From: Pseudomonadota bacterium
GTDB taxonomy: Bacteria; Pseudomonadota; Alphaproteobacteria; Rhizobiales; Hyphomicrobiaceae
DNA: 64,000 nt
Direction of reading: 5' to 3'
Assembly: GCA_023430315.1 (NCBI GenBank)
Contig: JAEZAW010000344.1
Location: 1-64,000, forward strand
The notes under the pieces were generated by a model that was given only the letters and a program-made list of their open reading frames with translations, had not been told where the DNA came from and searched no databases. The translations under genes were made by a program, and so were the position numbers. Positions 9,244 through 18,205 of the stretch are shown here, piece after piece; position 1 is the stretch's first letter, and every line of letters begins with the position of its first letter.

Positions 9244-10188
9244 TCATTCCTTCGGATAGTCCAGCCCCATATTGCGATAGCGCTCGGGGTCGTTGCCCCA
9301 GCCTTCCTGGACTTTTACGTGCAGGAACAGATGGACGGGACGCTCGAGCAAGGCAGCGAGTTCCTTCCTCGCGCGTATGGAAATGTCCTTGATCGTGCGG
9401 CCGCCCTCGCCGAGCACGATGACGCGCTGGCTGTCGCGCTCGACGAAGATCGTCTGCTCGATGCGTGCCGAGCCATCCTTGCGGTCCTGCCAGGCAGTCG
9501 TCTCGACGGTCGCCGCGTAGGGCAGCTCCTGATGGAGGCGCTCGTACAACTTCTCGCGCGTGATCTCGGCAGCGAGCTGGCGCTCGGGAACGTCGGAGAG
9601 GTCATCGGCGGGAAAATGCCAGGTTCCCTCGGGCACGTGGCTCGCAAGATGCGCCTTCAAATCCTCGACGCCGCTCCCTTTGAGCGCGGAGATCATGAAA
9701 GTCGCCGGGAAATCGAGCCGCGTATTGAGGTCTGCGGCAAGTGCGAGAAGGTCTTCCTTCTTCACGCGGTCGATCTTGTTGAGGACGAGCACGCGCGGGT
9801 GCGTAACATTTGCGAGCTGTCGCAGGATACGCGCGACATCCTCAGTGACGCCCTTCTGCGCATCGACGAGCATCACGACGATGTCGGCATCGCCGGCCGC
9901 GGTGGCTGCGGCATCGACCATGGCCCGGTCGAGGCGGCGGCGAGGCGCAAAGATCCCGGGCGTATCGATGAACACGAGTTGGCTCGCGCCGGCAATCGCG
10001 ATGCCGCGCACCGGAACACGCGTCGTCTGCACCTTGTGCGAGACGATCGTGACCTTGGCCCCGACGAGCGCGTTGACGAGGGTGGACTTGCCGGCATTCG
10101 GCGCGCCGATCACAGCAATGAAGCCGCAGCGCTGAGGCCCGGCGTCCTCCGCCGGCTCGATCGGCATGTCTGGTTCGGACTTACTCAT
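9244..10188 (-). CDS. era: GTPase Era
   Basis: This 314-residue protein has the G-domain motifs GAPNAGKST (G1), DTPG (G3) and NKID (G4). A C-terminal KH domain follows, with the conserved GEGGRTIK loop and the ending VHLFLHVKVQEGWGNDPERYRNMGLDY. Era binds the 3' end of 16S rRNA and is needed for maturation of the 30S subunit. The open frame runs far upstream, but the ATG at 10188 overlaps the rnc stop by 8 bp, and the family begins about there. The rnc-era pair is a conserved alphaproteobacterial arrangement. Confidence 0.97.
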   Translation of the reverse strand: MSKSEPDMPIEPAEDAGPQRCGFIAVIGAPNAGKSTLVNALVGAKVTIVSHKVQTTRVPVRGIAIAGASQLVFIDTPGIFAPRRRLDRAMVDAAATAAGDADIVVMLVDAQKGVTEDVARILRQLANVTHPRVLVLNKIDRVKKEDLLALAADLNTRLDFPATFMISALKGSGVEDLKAHLASHVPEGTWHFPADDLSDVPERQLAAEITREKLYERLHQELPYAATVETTAWQDRKDGSARIEQTIFVERDSQRVIVLGEGGRTIKDISIRARKELAALLERPVHLFLHVKVQEGWGNDPERYRNMGLDYPKE

Positions 10189-10927
10189 GAGCATCCGAGG
10201 TGGCATCCGCGGGCCACACACCTTTAGCACGCAGGAGCGCGGTCGCGGCAGCTTGCTCGGCCGCGCGCTTGCTTGCGCCAACGCCTTCAGCGGGGCTGTG
10301 GCGGCCGACGCGCACCTGAGCGGTGAAGCGCGGCGCGTGGTCAGGGCCGTCGCGGCCGATCTCGACGTACTCCGGCAGTGGCAGGCCCTGGCCCTGAGCC
10401 CATTCCTGCAGTGCCGACTTGGGATCAGCTGTGGCTCGGGGCGCGTCGCCGATAAGCGGCATCCAAAGCTGCCGGACCACGTTGCGCGCCACATCGAAGC
10501 CAGCCTCGACGAACATGGCGCCGAGCAGCGCCTCGCAGGCATCGGCGAGGATGGTGTCCTTGTTGCGTCCGCCGCTGTCGGCTTCAGACGTCGAGAGTAT
10601 GAGCGCGTCGCCGAGGTCGAGGTCGCGTGCGACGCGGGCACAGGCCTCGCGGCGCACGAGGCGATTGAAGCGTCGGGCAAGCTCGCCTTCGGTTGCCTCG
10701 GGATCCATTTCGACGAGCAGCTCGGCAATGGCGAGGGCGAGCACGCGATCGCCGAGAAACTCCAGGCGCTCGTTGTCGTCGCTCTTCTCGCGCTGGGAGC
10801 GTACGCTCGCGTGAGTGAGCGCGCGGCGGAGCAGAGGCCGGCTCTTGAACTTGTAGCCGAGCGTTTTTTCCAGCGGCGCGGTCTTGAGCTTTTCCGCGGG
10901 CTTCTTGGGGACTGCGGCTTTGCTCAC
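10181..10927 (-). CDS. rnc: Ribonuclease III
   Basis: This 248-residue enzyme cleaves double-stranded RNA in rRNA and mRNA processing. The nuclease domain carries the signature NERLEFLGDRVL near residue 50 and the metal-binding DxxEA segment ADACEALLGA. A C-terminal double-stranded-RNA-binding domain ends in GASKRAAEQAAATALL. Translation starts at a GTG (10927). A basic, lysine-rich leader of about 20 residues precedes the nuclease domain. It overlaps era by 8 bp and lies 142 bp after lepB. Confidence 0.97.
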   Translation of the reverse strand: MSKAAVPKKPAEKLKTAPLEKTLGYKFKSRPLLRRALTHASVRSQREKSDDNERLEFLGDRVLALAIAELLVEMDPEATEGELARRFNRLVRREACARVARDLDLGDALILSTSEADSGGRNKDTILADACEALLGAMFVEAGFDVARNVVRQLWMPLIGDAPRATADPKSALQEWAQGQGLPLPEYVEIGRDGPDHAPRFTAQVRVGRHSPAEGVGASKRAAEQAAATALLRAKGVWPADATSDAHE

Positions 10928-11069
10928 GACGTGCCTCTCCCGCGACCCGGTCGGGCTGGGTCACTCGGCAATGGCAGCTGCGCAGCGACCTGCTTACGCT
11001 TCCGCCTCCTCAGCGCGGAGGCCGGAAGAGGCGGATGCTTCAGCGCACCGGTCAAAGGGCTTTGCCTCG

Positions 11070-11849
11070 TTATCGGACCAGTTTGAAAATGCGGTTCCAA
11101 CGCACGTCGAACGGCCATGTCCAGGGACGAGTCAACTCGAAACGCCCCGGCTCGTCGACGGCCATGGAGAAGAAAATGATATCCGCCCGCCCGATGAAAT
11201 TCTCAAGCGGTACGAAGCCTACGCCATAACGGGGGGACTGGTCGCGGCTGTCCGTCGAGTTGTCGCGATTGTCGCCCATCATGAAATAGTGGCCCTGAGG
11301 CACCTTGTACGGACCGACATTATCGTAGTCGCCGTTCGGTCGCGCATCGAGCACATAGTACTTGATGCCCTCGGGCAGCGTCTCCTCGTAGCGCGGAATG
11401 CGCCGCTCGCGCCCGTCCTCGCCGATCTGCACGAAGTCGTCGACCCGCCGGCGCGGCACTTCCTTGCCATTGATGAAGAGCACGCCACCACGCACCACGA
11501 TCTCGTCACCCGGCAGGCCGATCACGCGCTTGATGTAGTCGGTCGAGTTGTCGCGCGGCAGCTTGAACACCGCGACGTCGCCCCGCTTCGGGCTCGCGCC
11601 CCAGATGCGGCCGGAGAAGAGATCCGGACTGAAGGGTAGCGAATGCTTGGAATAGCCGTAAGAGAGCTTGGAGACGAAGAGGTAGTCGCCGATCAGCAGC
11701 GTGGACTGCATCGAGCCCGAAGGAATGTTGAACGGCTGATAGAAAAAGACGCGGACAACGAAAGCTATGATCAGCGCGTGCGCGAAGATGCTGATCATAT
11801 CGCGGAAGCCGCCGGCCTGGGATTTCTGCGTGCCTGATTTCAAGTCCAT
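11070..11849 (-). CDS. lepB: Signal peptidase I
   Basis: The 259-residue inner-membrane protease removes signal peptides from exported proteins. One N-terminal membrane anchor (residues 15-35) is followed by the catalytic serine in PSGSMQSTLLIGDYLF. The general-base lysine is in YIKRVIGLPGDE, and the family box GDNRDNSTDSR is present. It is the first gene of the lepB-rnc-era run, a typical order in Rhizobiales-like genomes. Confidence 0.97.
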   Translation of the reverse strand: MDLKSGTQKSQAGGFRDMISIFAHALIIAFVVRVFFYQPFNIPSGSMQSTLLIGDYLFVSKLSYGYSKHSLPFSPDLFSGRIWGASPKRGDVAVFKLPRDNSTDYIKRVIGLPGDEIVVRGGVLFINGKEVPRRRVDDFVQIGEDGRERRIPRYEETLPEGIKYYVLDARPNGDYDNVGPYKVPQGHYFMMGDNRDNSTDSRDQSPRYGVGFVPLENFIGRADIIFFSMAVDEPGRFELTRPWTWPFDVRWNRIFKLVR

Positions 11850-12177
11850 GAGCTCCCACGCATCAAAGTCGGGCCGCAGGCCGCGCCGGCGAATGACCTG
11901 CAGCGGCGCCGAGCGTTACTGATTGGGCAGTCTCGGCGTCTCGCGAATGCCTTGCCCATTAGAACCGTGTCGGAAAACGCGAAAATCCCCCACCGGCGGT
12001 TCCACCGGCCACGCGTCGTTGCCAACGGCGGACATGTGGGGCCGCCGGGGCGGTACATCCTTGAGCCCTATAGCCGTTCCGGGGTGGACGCGCAATTGAC
12101 AGGGGGCCTCACCCCGCGAATTCGACTGGCAGCCGCGAACCGCGGGTATGGGGCCTATTGCGTGGCGGCTAGGACGT
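11850..12177. other. Intergenic region between lepB and the lipoprotein gene
   Basis: This 328-bp stretch contains only open frames without recognisable composition or ribosome sites. It presumably holds the lepB promoter. I see no RNA gene, repeat or convincing terminator in it. Confidence 0.5.
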
Positions 12178-12681
12178 TCAGCGGTCTTTCTTCTTGGCGG
12201 ACCTCGACTTTGCCGGCACGCCGATCGGCTCTGGCGTCTCGGTGTTCTCCGCTTTGAGGGCTGCATCGAGGTCGAAATGGCCGCAGTTCTTCTCGATCAT
12301 GAGCTGATTGAGCGCGATCAGGCGGGCGCGATCCTCGGAGTAGACAGCGCTGGGCGCCCCGGTCGAGGTAGGCCGAGGCGTGGACTTGGTCGTGAGCGTT
12401 GCGATGAGGCCACCCGGCGGATTGGCCTCGGTGTCGCGGACCTGCTGGATCTTGAGCTGAAGGACGCCCGTGAGCCGGCGGCAGGTGTAGCCGCGCTCCG
12501 TCTCGGTCGGGATATAGGTGCCGTCCTTCGCGGTCTCGCCGACCTTGCCGCCCCCGGCCTTCGCGACGGCATCGGCAAGCTTGTGGCGGCCCTTGTCGGG
12601 CACATATCCCGGCATGGCGGCGGCACAGCCTGCGAGGCCCAGGAGACCCAAGGCACAAATCACGAGGATTGGCGTGCGCAT
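12178..12681 (-). CDS. Putative lipoprotein of unknown function
   Basis: The 167-residue product starts with a lipoprotein signal sequence (TPILVICALGLLGLAGC), so the mature protein should be lipidated at the Cys. The rest contains a YTCRRLTG segment and ends in a very basic tail (SRSAKKKDR). I do not recognise a family. The frame continues upstream to 12891, but the lipobox fixes the start at 12681. It lies 255 bp from the divergent tRNA gene. Confidence 0.75.
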   Translation of the reverse strand: MRTPILVICALGLLGLAGCAAAMPGYVPDKGRHKLADAVAKAGGGKVGETAKDGTYIPTETERGYTCRRLTGVLQLKIQQVRDTEANPPGGLIATLTTKSTPRPTSTGAPSAVYSEDRARLIALNQLMIEKNCGHFDLDAALKAENTETPEPIGVPAKSRSAKKKDR

Positions 12682-12936
12682 GCCAGTCTCAATTCCTGTG
12701 GGGCAACAACGCGCTCGAGGCACCGGGACGCTACAACCACGATCGCCGCGCAAGCTCCTCTCCGGCCTCGCTGATGCGGGCTGGACAAGGGGACGCACGA
12801 CGTATAAAACGCGGCACTCTTTGGCACGCGAGCCAAATCCTGAATCGCGGCGGAAGCGAGGCTGTTCTTTTGGCAGCCAACACTTTTGCACGACGTGAGG
12901 GTGGCAGGCAGCGCGGCGATCCGCCGGGCCAAGGTG

Positions 12937-13012
<76 letters not shown>

Positions 13013-13058
13013 ATATCTCAATGACTTAGGTGTTTAGACGCTCTCGCAGCTAGTGTCC

Positions 13059-13077
13059 GGGTAACGCTGCGGGTAAC
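13059..13077 (+). promoter_or_regulatory. Putative integrase arm-type sites, left end
   Basis: Two direct copies of GGGTAAC, 12 bp apart, lie 46 bp inside attL. A matching tandem pair (GGGTAAC and GGGTAGC) lies beside the integrase at the right end. Paired short repeats at both ends near the core are what arm-binding sites of a tyrosine integrase look like. The assignment is inference. Confidence 0.45.
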
Positions 13078-13108
13078 AGAAGCGGCGTCGTAAGCAAGAG
13101 CGAGCACC

Positions 13109-13351
13109 ATGCGGACATTCATCGTGCTAGCACTTAGCGCCGCCGCACTCGTCGGTGCGAGCCTCGCAGTTTCGGCTGCTACGCTGAAGAAGGAGCCCGC
13201 CATGGGAGCTCTCAGGCAAGGGCAGCGCGTGCTTGTCGATGACGGCAGCTGCCCCAAGGGCCAGATCAAGGAAGTGATCGGCGGCAATCACTCCTCCGTC
13301 GGTGGCAATGCGCAGATACATCGCTCGCGTCGCTGCATTCCGCGTAAATAG
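13109..13351 (+). CDS. Small secreted protein (DUF6719-like)
   Basis: This 80-residue protein has a signal peptide (TFIVLALSAAALVGASLAVSA). The short mature part has the motifs GQRVLVDDGSCPKGQIKEV and a C-terminal basic CIPRK. Similar small exported proteins occur widely in Bradyrhizobium-like genomes and I associate them with DUF6719. No function is known to me. It is the first gene inside the left end of the element, and its composition fits a real gene. Confidence 0.72.
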   Translation: MRTFIVLALSAAALVGASLAVSAATLKKEPAMGALRQGQRVLVDDGSCPKGQIKEVIGGNHSSVGGNAQIHRSRRCIPRK

Positions 13352-13732
13352 TACTGCCACTCAGCCTGTCTGGTGGCCGTCGCTCAGCGCGATGGCCTGC
13401 AGGGCACACGCTAATCCAAGTACTTTCAGAACTACGGACAGAGGCCATCTGGCGCTTTGCCGTCCGCATCCTTATCCTCCGGATCTTGGAGGTTATTAGG
13501 CATGTCTCGCGCAAAGCTTTCTGCTCCGAACCTGGATTGCCTTCTCCACATTCGGGATCGTCGTCTCACTGGCTCTTCAAGCTATTCGTCTGTGAGATGC
13601 TCAAACGGGTCCGTCTTGAAGTTGAGTTCCTTCGGCAGGACGCCGGCAACGACTCGATCCGGTAATCCGTATCCTCCGATTGGCGACGATCATGTCGCGA
13701 CCCGTGCCTTCAGCATTCGATAGGCAGCAGTA
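13352..13732. other. Gap upstream of the TPR-CHAT gene
   Basis: This 381-bp stretch has short overlapping frames on both strands but no recognisable protein, hairpin or repeat. It probably contains the promoter of the following large gene. Confidence 0.4.
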
Positions 13733-16700
13733 ATGCAGTGGACTGTTCATCTTTGCCTCGCCCTCCTCATGATTGCCGTTCCTCGGGCCGCCGGGGCTCA
13801 GCTTTTCATGTCGCCTGCGCGCGTGGAAGCCGATGCGGCAATCGAGCAGGCGACAAGGCTTATCAAGAGCGGTCAGCACGAGAAGGCTCTGGTGCCCGCA
13901 AAACGCGCGTTGGAGTTATTCGAAAGCGTCAACGGTAAGGACCACCCGAATGTCGCTCTCGCGCTCGACACCCTCGGGCAGATCCACCTGATAGGCCGGC
14001 GCTTCAAGGAAGCTGAGCCGCTGTTCAAGCGCGCGCACATGATTGCGACGTCTGCCAGCGCCTTGGGTTCGAACCACGCATTCACTGGCCAGACGCTCAA
14101 CAATCTTGGGCTGACTTATTTCGCAATGGGCCGAGCAGGAGATGCCGTGCAGCATCTGCAACGGGCCATCAATGTCTATCAGGCCGCGCTCGGTGCCGAT
14201 CACCTCGAGGTCGGGACGGCATCTGCCAACCTGGGTATGGCCTACAATTCACAGGTTCGCTACGCCGAGGCGGAGAAGGCCCTGAGGCGCGGGCTCGCCA
14301 TCTATGAGAAGGCACTGGGCCCGCATCACGCTAACGTCGCCTTCGCGCTGGACCAGCTTGCGCGAGCCTACGTCGGCAACAGCCGCTTCAAGGAGGCGGT
14401 GCCGGTTCTGGAGCGCTGGGCCGCCATCGTAGAAAAGACGGCCGGATCCCGCCATCCAGACTATGGGAGCGCGCTCTATCGTGTCGGCGAAGCCTATCGA
14501 GAGGCCGCACGCTACGAGGACGCAGAGAAGATCAACTTGAGAGCACTGGCGCTGTTCGAGTCACTCCAGGGTGATCATCGGACGGATATCGGTATTGGTT
14601 ACAACAATCTCGGGATGGTTCGGTGGTCGCGCGGGAATTTGCAGGCGGCAGAGGACGCCATCAAGCGCGGGCTGCCCCTCTTCGACCGAAAGGGCGGTGC
14701 ATCGGCCGATGTGGTCGCGCGCGCCTTGAACAACCTCGGCCATATCTACACGCTGCAGGAGCGCTTCAGTGAGGCGGAGCCGATGTTGAGGCGAGCCGTC
14801 GCCCTGGCCGACAAGGCTTCGGGCACGGCGAAGAACGATGTCTGGGCGCCGCTCAACAATCTGGCTTTCCTTTGCATACAGCTGGGACGCAATGCGGAAG
14901 CGGAGGCGTTCGTTGTTCGCGCCATCGGGTTGATGGAGCGGACCCTCGGCGCTGCTCACCCGAAGCTCGTCAATCCGCTGAACAACCTGGGGCTTCTCAG
15001 AGTCAACGAGATGCGCTTCGCGGATGCCGAGCCCGTCCTGAAGCGCAGCATCGCCATTCTCGAGAAGAGCCTCGGCAGAAATCACTCCGACCTGGCCACT
15101 CCCGTCAGCAATCTCGCCCTGCTCTACGCCATGGTCGGGCGCATTTCCGAAAGCCAGGAGCTGTGGAAACGCGCGATTGAAATCATTCGACACTCCTTCG
15201 GTGAGATCGATGCCCGATTGAGCCAGATGCTGAACAACATCGCGGTCGCCTACTTGGCCCAGGACAGACTGGTCGAGGCGAGGGAGATGCTCCAGAGCTC
15301 GGCCGACATTTACGGAAAGGCGGCCAACGCTTCGCAGGCTGCTGCGGCACTGACGCGTGCCAATCTTGCGCTCGTGAATTTTAAACTGGGTGACCGGGTG
15401 CGCGCGGAAGCCGACTATCGGCAAGCCATCACGATGATGGAGGCCGCGCTAGGCCGCGAGACCGCGGACCTGGCGACGTTTCTGACGGGGCTTGCCGAAT
15501 TGCTCGTTTCGGAGGGCAAGATCGCCGAGGCTAACGAATTGCTGCAGCGGGGGATGCGGATCCGCGAACGTGTGCTCGGAAACGAAAGTGTCGCATTCAG
15601 TATGTCCCTCGACGAAACCGCGAGCATATCCTTCATTAGAGGCGACTATTCGGCGGCGGTGGAGAACTGGCGCAAGAGCGGCGTCATCATTGCCAGCCAT
15701 CAGGCGCGCGGAACCGGCAACATCGCGCGCGAGTCGATGGCCAGCGGTGTCAACAAACAGCGTTCGGCGTTTGTCGGCCTTGCGCGAGCCCTTCATCGCC
15801 TGACGCCCGAGGGCCACAGCGAACGCCCGGCCAGCGCTCGCGAAGCCTTCGTGAGCGCACAGCGCGCCCTGTCATCCTCCGCGGCCGCGTCGCTGGCTCA
15901 GATGGCGGCGCGAAGCCACAGCGGTGACGCCAGGCTATCCGGACTCGTGCGCGAGCAGCAGGATCTCATCCGCGAATGGCAGGCGCTCGAAAAGCTGCAG
16001 ATCGAGGCGCTCAGTGCAGCGCAGGACAGGCGCAAGGCGAGCCAGGAGAAGTCGAGCGAGGCGCGAATGGCCGGGATCGACAAGCGGCTGAAGGAGATCG
16101 CGGCAGCACTCGAGAAACAATTCCCGGATTATCGCGCGCTGTCGCACGCAGCTCCCCTCAGTGTCGACGAGGCACAGGCCGAACTATCCGACGGCGAAGC
16201 GCTGGTCCTGTTCATGGACACCAACGAGCTGGCAATTGTGCCGGGGGAAAGCTTCGTATGGGTGGTGACCAAGACCGACCTGCGCTGGAAGCGCTTGGAA
16301 CTCGGCAGGGAGCAGTTGTCGCGCGAGGTCTCGGCACTGCGCTGCGGACTTGATCTTGCCGCCTGGAATCGCACGGAATGCACTGAGCTGACCGGTGACG
16401 TCTACACCGCCGCCGACCGCGAAGCCGGCAAGCCATTGCGCTTCGATACGGCCCGCGCGCATGAACTCTACAAGGCCCTCTTCTCAGGCGTCGCGGACCT
16501 TATCGACGGCCGGCAGTTGCTCTTGGTGCCGTCCGGGCCGCTCACGAAACTTCCATTCCAGGTCCTCGTCAAGGCTGCGCCCGAGGGCACCAACTACGCA
16601 ACCGCTCGCTGGCTTGCGCTTGATCACGCCATCACGGTTCTACCCGCGGCGTCTGCACTGAAGTCGCTCCGCCGCGTCAGTCAGCCGAGCAAGGCGATGC

Positions 16701-17533
16701 GGCCGATGCTGGGGTTCGCCAATCCGCTCCTGGAAGGACCGCAGAATGACGTGCATTACGGTGCCTACTACAAGAACCTGGCGGCGGCAGCCAAGGCAAC
16801 TGTCGGATGCGCGCGAACGCAGCAGATGACTTCCGCGGCGCTGCGCCACACAAGAGGGAGTACAGCTTCCATACCTGTGCAGCGGGGAATGACCAATCTC
16901 GGGGACCTGAAGGTTCAGGTTCCGCTTCCCGAGACGGCTGACGAGATTTGCGCGGTGGCGCGCGATCTCGATGCCGATCTCGGCGAGATGCGCCTCGGCG
17001 CGCGTGCGACTGAACGCGAAGTCAAGGCCTTGAGCGCCGGCGGCAAGCTGGCGCAATACCGCCTCATCCACTTCGCCACGCATGCCGCTCTCGCCGGCGA
17101 GCTGAATGGGACGGCGGAGCCTGGACTGATCATGACACCACCGGCGCCCAAGGCCACGCAAGATGACGACGGATATCTGTCCGGCAGCGAGATCGCCAGT
17201 CTCAAGCTCGATGCGGAGTGGGTCATCCTGTCGGCGTGCAATACGGCCGGCAGCGATGATGCCGGCGGCGGCGAAGCGCTGTCGGGGCTCGCGCGTGCGT
17301 TCTTCTATGCAGGCGCGCGGGCTCTTCTGGCCTCGCATTGGGCCGTCGATACCGATGCGACCGTGCAACTGGTCACGGTCGCGGCACGCGAAAGTCGTAA
17401 CAAGGCGGTTGGCCGGGCAGAGGCGTTGCGTCGGGCGATGCTGTCGATGATCAACAATGGTAAGCAGCGCGAGGCGCATCCAACGTATTGGGCTCCCTTT
17501 GTCATTATCGGCGAAGGAGGAGCGGGACGCTAG
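13733..17533 (+). CDS. Secreted TPR-repeat protein with C-terminal CHAT protease domain
   Basis: This 1266-residue protein begins with a signal peptide (LCLALLMIAVPRAAGA). More than ten tetratricopeptide repeats of the 42-residue kinesin-light-chain-like kind follow over residues 30-640, with recurring NNLG and YAEAE blocks. A charged coiled-coil-like region (about 720-800) leads into a CHAT domain (about 880-1266). The caspase-like dyad is visible as His1117 in HFATHAAL and Cys1169 in LSACNTAG. The family-typical GLARAFFYAGARALLASHWAVD follows the cysteine. CHAT proteins are caspase-clan peptidases. Their partners are usually bound by the TPRs. The signal peptide predicts periplasmic or extracellular action, which separates it from cytosolic TPR-CHAT effectors such as the one linked to type III-E CRISPR. 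It stands alone near attL and directly abuts an integrase remnant. Confidence 0.93.
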   Translation: MQWTVHLCLALLMIAVPRAAGAQLFMSPARVEADAAIEQATRLIKSGQHEKALVPAKRALELFESVNGKDHPNVALALDTLGQIHLIGRRFKEAEPLFKRAHMIATSASALGSNHAFTGQTLNNLGLTYFAMGRAGDAVQHLQRAINVYQAALGADHLEVGTASANLGMAYNSQVRYAEAEKALRRGLAIYEKALGPHHANVAFALDQLARAYVGNSRFKEAVPVLERWAAIVEKTAGSRHPDYGSALYRVGEAYREAARYEDAEKINLRALALFESLQGDHRTDIGIGYNNLGMVRWSRGNLQAAEDAIKRGLPLFDRKGGASADVVARALNNLGHIYTLQERFSEAEPMLRRAVALADKASGTAKNDVWAPLNNLAFLCIQLGRNAEAEAFVVRAIGLMERTLGAAHPKLVNPLNNLGLLRVNEMRFADAEPVLKRSIAILEKSLGRNHSDLATPVSNLALLYAMVGRISESQELWKRAIEIIRHSFGEIDARLSQMLNNIAVAYLAQDRLVEAREMLQSSADIYGKAANASQAAAALTRANLALVNFKLGDRVRAEADYRQAITMMEAALGRETADLATFLTGLAELLVSEGKIAEANELLQRGMRIRERVLGNESVAFSMSLDETASISFIRGDYSAAVENWRKSGVIIASHQARGTGNIARESMASGVNKQRSAFVGLARALHRLTPEGHSERPASAREAFVSAQRALSSSAAASLAQMAARSHSGDARLSGLVREQQDLIREWQALEKLQIEALSAAQDRRKASQEKSSEARMAGIDKRLKEIAAALEKQFPDYRALSHAAPLSVDEAQAELSDGEALVLFMDTNELAIVPGESFVWVVTKTDLRWKRLELGREQLSREVSALRCGLDLAAWNRTECTELTGDVYTAADREAGKPLRFDTARAHELYKALFSGVADLIDGRQLLLVPSGPLTKLPFQVLVKAAPEGTNYATARWLALDHAITVLPAASALKSLRRVSQPSKAMRPMLGFANPLLEGPQNDVHYGAYYKNLAAAAKATVGCARTQQMTSAALRHTRGSTASIPVQRGMTNLGDLKVQVPLPETADEICAVARDLDADLGEMRLGARATEREVKALSAGGKLAQYRLIHFATHAALAGELNGTAEPGLIMTPPAPKATQDDDGYLSGSEIASLKLDAEWVILSACNTAGSDDAGGGEALSGLARAFFYAGARALLASHWAVDTDATVQLVTVAARESRNKAVGRAEALRRAMLSMINNGKQREAHPTYWAPFVIIGEGGAGR

Positions 17534-17535
17534 GC

Positions 17536-17960
17536 GCCTATTGGCCGGAGATCGACCTCGAGACAAAGGTCTGGACGATCCCTGGCGATCGTATGAAGGG
17601 CGGCCGGGAACATCGGGTGCCACTGACCGATCGGGCCTGCGCGATCCTCGCTGAGATGAAGGCCAAGAGCACGAGCGCTTACGTCTTCCCCGGTACGAAG
17701 TACAACCGATCGCTCGCCCCGGCCCCCCGGCCTCGATCGACAATGTGCTCTCACGCCTCAAGGTGTTCGTGACCGTCCACGGCTTCCGCTCGTCGTTCAA
17801 GACCTGGGCGACAGAGGCGACGTCGTTCCCGAACGAGCTTTCAGAGGCGGCGCTCGCGCACGTGACCGGCAGCCAGGTCGAAAGGGCCTATCGGCGCACT
17901 GACGCCCTCGAGCGCCGAAGGAAGCTGATGGCCGCATGGGAGGCGTACGCGGCCGGATGA
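17536..17960 (+). pseudogene. C-terminal remnant of a P4-type tyrosine integrase, frameshifted
   Basis: The first frame reads YWPEIDLETKVWTIPGDRMK and continues to VFPGTKYNRS. After a frame change near 17740 it resumes as VTVHGFRSSFKTWATEATSFP and ends in VERAYRRTD. The HxxR and catalytic-tyrosine boxes of the catalytic domain are therefore present. The N-terminal arm-binding and core-binding domains are absent and the frame is broken, so the gene is dead. Homology begins within a few bases of the stop of the TPR-CHAT gene. Confidence 0.85.
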
Positions 17961-17984
17961 TGGGAGCCATTGTGTAGGGCCGGC

Positions 17985-18029
17985 AGGTGTCCCGCTGATG
18001 CCCGCTCTGTACCCCTCGGTGGGACACCT
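17985..18029. repeat. Inverted repeat AGGTGTCCC...GGGACACCT
   Basis: A perfect 9-bp inverted repeat, extendable to 12 bp with wobble pairs, lies 25 bp after the integrase remnant. It shares the word TGTCCCGCTG with a second hairpin at 18085-18125. No T-run follows, so it is not an obvious terminator. Confidence 0.5.
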
Positions 18030-18084
18030 CGACGCCGCATTAAGCGATTGTAATGGCGATGTTTAATCGATGCGCCCGCTCCAG

Positions 18085-18125
18085 TGTCCCGCTGTCCCAG
18101 GGTCTAGGGCTGGGACGGTGGGACA
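18085..18125. repeat. Long hairpin with TGTCCCGCTGTCCCAG arm
   Basis: Two 16-nt arms pair with only two G-T wobbles around a 9-nt loop. Together with the upstream repeat this makes four copies of a TGTCCC half-site in about 140 bp. It could be recombinase or regulator binding DNA belonging to the dead integrase, or a structured RNA. Confidence 0.5.
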
Positions 18126-18205
18126 AAGCTCGCTGGGTCTACTCCGAATCTGCTTAAGGTGGACAGAAGCCGGCTCGAACTTCGGCCATTTAGGGAGCTC
18201 CTGAG

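Noticed and set aside
9244..10728. A 494-codon frame extending era far upstream
   Set aside because: The extra residues lie antisense-frame to rnc and have no family character. The true start is the ATG at 10188.
16640..17800. A 386-codon minus-strand frame opposite the CHAT domain
   Set aside because: No domain is recognised, and the CHAT catalytic motifs on the other strand explain the region.
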